This document shows positions 58,932 through 64,000 of a DNA stretch of 64,000 nucleotides, piece by piece (positions within the stretch are counted from its first letter, which is position 1; each line of letters begins with the position of its first letter). The translations under genes were made by a program, and so were the position numbers. Source of the DNA: Symbiodinium natans (taxonomy: Eukaryota; Sar; Dinophyceae; Suessiales; Symbiodiniaceae); the NCBI GenBank assembly GCA_905221605.1, contig CAJNDS010000313.1:347478-411477 (forward strand). Reading direction: 5' to 3'. The notes beneath the pieces are model-generated. The model worked only from the letters and a program-made list of their open reading frames with translations, was not told the DNA's origin and ran no database searches.

Positions 58932-59043
58932 AGAGGCTTCCATCTCCCCCGCCCAGCCCGCGGCGGCGAACTTCGTGGAGCTGGCGGAAGGAAGCCCCCC
59001 CCCTCCTCGCCATACAGGGAGATTCTCACAACTCACAACTGGG
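58932..59043 (+). CDS. Candidate exon, product unknown
   Basis: AACCCAG acceptor; EASISPAQPAAANFVELAEG then SPPPPRHTGRFSQLTTG, open to GGG|GTTGGGAG. Ala/Pro-rich. C-rich array before, G-rich array after. Confidence 0.4.
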
Positions 59044-59049
59044 GTTGGG

Positions 59050-59195
59050 AGTTTAGGGTTAGGGTTTGGGGTTTGGGGTTTGGGGTTTGGGGTTTGGGGT
59101 TTGGGGTTTGGGGTTTGGGGTTTGGGGTTTGGGGTTTGGGGTTTGGGGTTTGGGGTTTTCGGTTTGGGGTTTGGGGTTTGGGGTTTAGGGTTTAG
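59050..59195 (+). repeat. (GGGGTTT)n homogeneous variant array
   Basis: About 17 consecutive GGGGTTT units, with normal TTTAGGG only at the edges. Repetitive frames on both strands here are artefacts. Confidence 0.95.
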
Positions 59196-59279
59196 GCCTT
59201 TAGATCTTCGGTGATTTTGCCCAGGGTACCGTTGATCAGGGTGGTCTAGTGGCGGTTCATCTTGCAATGAGGCACCATG

Positions 59280-59430
59280 AAGCCTCTACCCTGAACCCGA
59301 AACCTGAAACCCTAGCCCCAAACCCTAAACCCGAAACCCGAAACCCTAAGCCCTAAGCCCTAAGCCCTAAGCCCTAAGCCCTAAGCCCTAAGCCCTAAGC
59401 CCTAAGCCCTAAGCCCTAAGCCCTCAGCCC
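59280..59430 (-). repeat. CCCTAAG variant array
   Basis: About 11 consecutive CCCTAAG units at 59346-59424. Confidence 0.94.
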
Positions 59431-59690
59431 TTGCCCCTAACGCCTAAACTCAACCGCAAGTCAACGCGAATTCTCGAACCCTGACGTTGAAACCCTAAAC
59501 CTTGAAGCCTATTTCCAAAACCCTACACCCCAATCTCTAAGCCCAAGGCCCTAAACCCTAAACTTCAAACCCAAAACCCTACAGCATGGCCCAAATTCTG
59601 AACCCAAAGCCACTAAACCCCAAACCCCAAACCCAACACCCAAAATTCTAAGCCCAAAGCCCTAAACTATAATCCCCAAAACGACTCGAT
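59431..59690. other. Decayed heptamers
   Basis: CCCTAAA- and CCCAAA-like text, no gene seen. Confidence 0.5.
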
Positions 59691-59855
59691 GCCTAAACCC
59701 TAAACCCTAAACCCTAAACCCTAAACCCTAAACCCTAAACCCTAAACCCTAAACCCTAAACCCCAAACCCTAACCCCTGACCCCTAACCCCTAAACCCTA
59801 AACCCTAAACCCTAAACCCTAAACCCTAAACCCTAACCCTAAACCCTAACCCCAA
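59690..59855 (-). repeat. (CCCTAAA)n array
   Basis: About 22 heptamers with some CCCCTAA. Confidence 0.95.
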
Positions 59856-59918
59856 ATAGCTCTATGCCCACGACTCTGGAAGTGAAACCCTGCCTTGCCA
59901 AACCCTAGGACCCCGCAG

Positions 59919-59960
59919 ACCGCAACGCCCGAGCGCAGCGTAAGTTCTGAAGAGTGCAAG
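59919..59960 (+). CDS. Candidate exon, product unknown
   Basis: CCCGCAG acceptor, 14 codons (TATPERSVSSEECK), AAG|GTTTAGGG donor. A GTAAGT inside (after seven codons) is an alternative donor. Confidence 0.38.
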
Positions 59961-60065
59961 GTTTAGGGTTTAGGGTTTAGGGTTTAGGGTTTAGGGTTTA
60001 GGGTTTAGGGTTTAGGGTTTAGGGTTTAGGGTTTAGGGTTTAGGGTTTAGGGTTTAGGGTTTAGG
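59961..60065 (+). repeat. (TTTAGGG)n array
   Basis: About 15 perfect heptamers starting at the donor. Confidence 0.96.
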
Positions 60066-60900
60066 CCTGCACCCCGGCAGGAGAGCTGGCGCAGGAATCC
60101 GCGTGGCAGGCCTCCACAAGCGCCAGGGGTCTAGGGCCTATGTAGGGCCTTTCGGGACTTCCTCCTTTGGGCTTAGGGTTCAGGGTTTAGGGTTTAGGTC
60201 GGAATGTTTACTAATAATATTCCCTTATGGTCCCCTTTGTAATTCTACTACAAACACCCCCAAAACCCCATTCTAATTATTCAGGCCCCTGTAGTACGAA
60301 TGTTGCTACGTCTACTCATCACACGGATCAATAACGCAGGGGTTTGCGAGGCCTGATCTTTTTATGGATCCAAGCCCAAGAAAGAGCCACCTTTCACAGG
60401 AAGCCCCTGTAGCGCCCCGATTCTTTCCCATTTTGGGGTTTAGGGTCTAGAGTGTAAGGTTTAGGGTTTAGGGTCTAGGGTGTAGGGTGCAGGGTGTAGG
60501 GTGTAGGGGTTTCATAGGTTTGTTTTTCAGGGTTTGGGGTTTGAGAAAGTCCTTCAAAGCAACGAACTGCAATTCTTCAGCCTCACCCCGCAAACCGCTC
60601 CTGTGACCCAGGCGGCGGAACAGGCGCGTGTGGGGATTTCCCATCATTTCGGGGTCTGTTGGTACTCAATCCAACCCGTCTCGGTTCGCGGGTCTATAGA
60701 TTTTAGCGGTTTTGGGGGGCCTAAAAACCCCAAACCCTAAAACCTGAACCCGAAAACCCTAAACCCTAAACCCTAAAGCCCTAGATTCAGGGTTTAGCTT
60801 TCGGCAGGTTTGGGGGGTTTAGGAGTTCCGGGGTATTGCTTCGAAGGCTCTGTCATCCCTTCGTCTTCTGCAGTCCAGCGGCTGCTCCCTCGCACGTACG
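60066..60900. other. Spacer with short telomere-like blocks
   Basis: TTTAGGG-like at 60180-60200 and 60435-60515 (becoming GTGTAGG). A 68-codon frame (60534-60740) has no recognised domain. No gene called. Confidence 0.35.
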
Positions 60901-60904
60901 CCTG

Positions 60905-61100
60905 AAACCCTAAACCCTAAACCCTAAACCCTAAACCCTAAACCCTAAACCCTAAACCCTAAACCCTAAACCCTAAACCCTATAACCCCTAAACCCTAAA
61001 CGCTAAACCCAACCCTCAGCCCAAAGCCCTAAACCCTAAACCCTCAACCCTAGACCCGAAACCCGAAGCCCTGAATCCTCAACCCGAGACCCGAAACCCT
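60905..61100 (-). repeat. (CCCTAAA)n array
   Basis: Regular at 60905-60982, mutated after. Confidence 0.94.
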
Positions 61101-61367
61101 AAGCCCGCAAAACCCGGTCTCCGAGATACTTTTGCATGGAGCTCACTGTTGAACAGGGCCGCTAAGGCTCAGGGCTTTGGTCTTTAGGGTTCAGGGTTTG
61201 GGGGTTGAGGGTACTTCAGCTCTCCAATGACTAAACAGCAGCCTGGGCCCTGGCGTTTGCTGTTTAAGATTTGGGGGGTTGCCCGGGGTGTAGGGCGCAA
61301 GGTTGAACCCTCCTAAGCCCTAAACCCTAAACCCTAAACCCCAAACCCTAAAACCCAAACCCCACAG

Positions 61368-61468
61368 CGTCTCCACTGCCGTGCCCTGCAAGCCCGTGGG
61401 AGGTGTTGCGGAAGGCCGCCTCCGACAAAGATGCGCGCCTACCCGCTCTGACGAGGAGCTTATCAAGG
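61368..61468 (+). CDS. Candidate exon, product unknown
   Basis: CCACAG acceptor, AGG|GTTTAGGG donor. SPLPCPASPWEVLRKAASDK then DARLPALTRSLSR. C-rich array before, G-rich array after. Confidence 0.42.
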
Positions 61469-61525
61469 GTTTAGGGTTTAGGGTTTAGGTCTAGGGTCTA
61501 GGGTCTAGGGTTTAGGGTTTAGGGC
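61469..61525 (+). repeat. TTTAGGG / TCTAGGG array
   Basis: Short array; 61526-62150 is spacer with a G run at 61845-61857 and no recognised gene. Confidence 0.88.
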
Positions 61526-62149
61526 CAGGATTTCCGGGTTAGGGTATGGGGGTTTCATGTATAGGGTTTTTTGGGATGTTTGGGGGGTTTCGGGTTTCGG
61601 ACTGACAGGGTTTAGAGCTTACGGGTTTGTTCTTAGGGTTTCAGGGATTGGGGTTCTTTTGGGGAAGGTCCGCTTACGCAAGCCGAGAGCCCACCTGGCC
61701 GCATGAGCCCCCCCGAGAGCCTGAAATGTAGATGCAACCCTGAACATTAAGTTGTGAGCCCCTCAACGTAAACCAGCACAACCCTAAACCTTAAATCTTT
61801 GGTCTAGACCTTGCGAATTTTGTAGTTTTTACTATTCATTGTTTTGGGGGGGGGGGGGTCACTCAGGGGCTTTCGTCAAGGAAAGGACCCTTCTGAAGGA
61901 CCCGGGGCTTAATGTGGGCCCCGCCTAGTTAAGGGACTTGTTTGGGCACGCAGAAGAGGCCACATGTATTTGGATCAACGCCGCTTTTCACATTCAGATT
62001 CTCCACTCCCGCAGAGCCGTTGTGAAACCATCAAAGCAGGCACCGCAAACTCGCTACCCTAGAAAAAAGGGGCCTGTAACAAGCCCCAAACCTGCGATCA
62101 GTGCTTGCTTCGCGCAGAAGGTGTCAGAAGCAAGTTGGGTCATCCCACA

Positions 62150-62265
62150 GCGGTTTAGGGCTTTAGGGCTTAGGGCTTAGGGTTTAGGGTTTAGGGCTTA
62201 GGGTTTAGGGTTTAGGGTTTAGGGTTTAGGGTTTAGGGTTTAGGGTTTAGGGTTTAGGGTTTCGG
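62150..62265 (+). repeat. CTTAGGG / TTTAGGG array
   Basis: About 15 units. Confidence 0.94.
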
Positions 62266-62273
62266 GAAGTCCT

Positions 62274-62333
62274 CAGGCTCCGCATCTTCTTTGACGACCT
62301 TGTCGTGTCTGTGCCATTGGCAGCTGGCTCAGT
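62274..62333 (+). CDS. Exon-like open segment, uncertain
   Basis: EVLRLRIFFDDLVVSVPLAA then GS, ending near CTCAGTGG|GTTTTT. It follows a G-rich array, not a C-rich one, so its status is doubtful. Confidence 0.28.
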
Positions 62334-62348
62334 GGGTTTTTGGGGTTT

Positions 62349-62578
62349 CTGCTTGGAGGTTCATGGTGCTTATTAAGCAATTCTAGAGTTTAGGGGTTTA
62401 GGGTGTAGGGTTTAGGGCTTAGGGATTAGGGTTTAGGGTTGAGGGTTTAGGGTTTAGGGTTTAGGGACAACTGTACTTATGACTGTACATATAACCGTAT
62501 TAGGGCACTTAAGGGGCTCATAAGTGGGTTGTAAGTCTAGTTAGAATTGGTGAATCAGTACCATGAACCTCCAAGTAG
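62349..62578. mobile_element. Family 1 MITE-like element with TTTAGGG insert
   Basis: Left CTGCTTGGAGGTTCATGGTG, right CAGTACCATGAACCTCCAAG then TAG. A TTTAGGG block at 62388-62465 occupies the same arm as in the 51.3 kb copy. Confidence 0.72.
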
Positions 62579-62608
62579 GAGCCCCAGAACCGAAAGCTTA
62601 AACCCTAA

Positions 62609-62713
62609 CTTGGGATGTTCCCCCTTATACCAACAGTCCTTACTAAAGATCATAGTACCCCCAGATTCGAATCCCGATAAAAGGACTGTTCGTATAAAGG
62701 GGGAACAGCCCAA
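62609..62713. mobile_element. Family 2 MITE-like element
   Basis: Left CTTGGGATGTTCCCCCTTAT, right TATAAAGGGGGAACAGCCCA. ACAGTCCTT and AAGGACTGT are subterminal. Confidence 0.68.
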
Positions 62714-62935
62714 CCCCAAACCCTGAACCGAAACTTACGGCCTCTAGAAGGTCTGATCCCCGAATTCCCATGGCCTAAATTCTATCGAGTTGGTGACCCT
62801 CAACCCTATAAACCCCTGAATCCTGAACCTGATAAGCCAGCCTTCATCCGCAGCCCTAAGATTTCAACCCTAAACGGTTTGAGGAGTGCTGGGCTCTTGA
62901 AGGGGAGAGCTAGGATTCGAAATCAGGGGACCCCC

Positions 62936-63030
62936 TAAACCCTAAACCCTACATCCTAAACCCTAAACCTAAACCCTAAACCCTAAACCCTAAACCCTAA
63001 ACCCTAAACCCTAAACCCTAAACCCTAAAC
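62936..63030 (-). repeat. (CCCTAAA)n array
   Basis: About 12 heptamers. The preceding 62714-62935 is spacer. Confidence 0.94.
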
Positions 63031-63087
63031 TCGTCTTTTGTGCCGAAGCCCTTCGAGCCCCCCAAAGGGGCCGAATCTAAAGCCCCC

Positions 63088-63470
63088 AGTTTAGGGTTTA
63101 GGGCTTAGGGCTTAGGGCTTAGGGTTTAGGGTTAGGGCTTAGGGTGTTTCAGGGGTTTTGGGCGCGGTGTCGGACTTTGGAAGCGGTTCGAGAGTGGTTG
63201 AGGAGTTCCCGACCTTGAACCAGTGCCGACGAAACTGTTCGAACTCCGGGAGACTATACATGCTGATTTCTCTGAATTAGGGTCCTGTTTGGGGTCCCTA
63301 TTATGAGGCGGCCCCCTCTTATTTAGGGTACCCAGTCAGGGATCATTTTGAGAACTGACCACATGTTTTGTAGGGGTGGTCAGCATGCGTTCCCGATGTT
63401 GGTTTGCAGGCCTACAGGTTAAGATATCTCAAGCCCCAAACCTTCAGCCCTCCAACGCAAGAACCGTAAA
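63088..63470. other. CTTAGGG block (63088-63145) and spacer
   Basis: Spacer at 63260-63375 carries GGGTCCTGTTTGGGGTCCCT and TTTTGAGAACTGACCAC, related to 39370-39475. No gene seen. Confidence 0.4.
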
Positions 63471-63558
63471 CCCTAAACCCTAAACACTGAACCCTAAACC
63501 CTAAACCCTAAACCCCAAACCCCAAACCCTAAACCCCCAACCCTAAACCCTCAACCCT
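63470..63558 (-). repeat. (CCCTAAA)n array
   Basis: About 12 units with CCCCAAA variants. Confidence 0.93.
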
Positions 63559-63562
63559 ACAG

Positions 63563-63638
63563 AAGGGAGCAGCTGAGGAGCTGGGGGGGAGAAGCGAGAT
63601 GCCGGCCGTGGAGCTGCGCGCCAGGCGTGAATTTAGAG
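63563..63638 (+). CDS. Candidate exon, product unknown
   Basis: CCTACAG acceptor, AGAG|GTTTAGG donor, open frame KGAAEELGGRSEMPAVELRA then RREFR. Typical array flanks. Confidence 0.42.
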
Positions 63639-63639
63639 G

Positions 63640-63790
63640 TTTAGGGGTTGAGGGTTTAGGGGTTTAGGGTTTAGGGTTTAGGGTTTAGGGTTTAGGGTTT
63701 AGGGTTTAGGGTTTAGGGTTTAGGGTTTAGGGTTTAGGGTTTAGGGTTTAGGGTTTAGGGTTTAGGGTTTAGGGTTTAGGGTTTAGGGTT
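63640..63790 (+). repeat. (TTTAGGG)n array
   Basis: About 20 heptamers, regular from 63665. Confidence 0.96.
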
Positions 63791-63814
63791 GCAGCCTAAA
63801 CCGTAACCCCAATT

Positions 63815-64000
63815 TCATGGGCACTTCTGAGTTGGGCTAGTTCTAGATGTACCCTCAAAAAATGGTTATCACACCCTACTTATGCCCCTACTTCCTAGGT
63901 ATGCATGAACCTCCAAGTAGTGATGTGGCTGACGAGGAGCCTCGTCGTCAGCAACGGTCCCGGGCGCAGGTCGGGGCGCGAGGCGGGATGTTAAAGGTCA
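63815..64000. other. Diverged family 1 relative and window end
   Basis: Right terminus CATGAACCTCCAAGTAG at about 63904-63920. The last 80 bp are GC-rich unique DNA that may begin another exon. Confidence 0.4.

Noticed and set aside
58908-59267. Minus-strand PNPKPQT repeat protein
   Set aside because: It results from the GGGGTTT heptamer array; a 7 bp unit gives a 7-residue periodic peptide in any frame.
1-64000. tRNA, rRNA or spliced-leader genes
   Set aside because: I looked for cloverleaf-compatible and conserved rRNA text and saw none I could support; a dedicated covariance-model search would be decisive.

Overview
This 64 kb window looks like nuclear DNA of a eukaryotic microalga, most probably a dinoflagellate. 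The evidence is: dozens of interstitial TTTAGGG/CCCTAAA arrays (dinoflagellate and plant type telomere unit), very short exons separated by repeat-filled introns, splice junctions that are often ambiguous or non-canonical, and a tyrosine-recombinase retrotransposon. There is no prokaryotic gene organisation. Species cannot be read from the sequence.

Layout. 1-5.8 kb: telomere-like arrays with spacer DNA and one or two weak exon candidates. 5.84-12.25 kb: an apparently intact tyrosine-recombinase retroelement (gag-like ORF, reverse transcriptase/RNase H, tyrosine recombinase, an unknown fourth ORF) bounded by split direct repeats A1-ORFs-B1-A2-B2. 12.3-22.8 kb: arrays, small inverted-repeat elements and isolated exon-like islands. 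22.83-23.44 kb: a two-exon gene for a V-ATPase subunit c proteolipid (166 aa). 23.6-37.16 kb: a second, divergent c-like proteolipid gene in about seven exons, with one 11 kb intron. 24.68-35.19 kb, inside that intron: an AT-rich block with imperfect terminal inverted repeats and 20-bp direct repeats at its edges. It contains a satellite that flips orientation, a 0.5 kb hairpin, a nested inverted-repeat element and several degenerate repeat families. 38.75-64 kb: a chain of roughly 25 exon-like islands on the + strand, several joinable in phase, whose products I do not recognise.

The strongest architectural signal is the order exon - (TTTAGGG)n - spacer - (CCCTAAA)n - exon. Many introns therefore carry telomere repeats in inverted orientation and could fold so that their ends approach. 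Exons commonly stop at the first GTTTAG of the G-rich array and resume at a CAG or CAGG just after the C-rich array. Several small MITE-like families also recur, and some copies contain telomere-like arrays themselves.

All translations were made by eye. Exon boundaries are proposals from reading frame, AG acceptors and donor context, not from transcripts.
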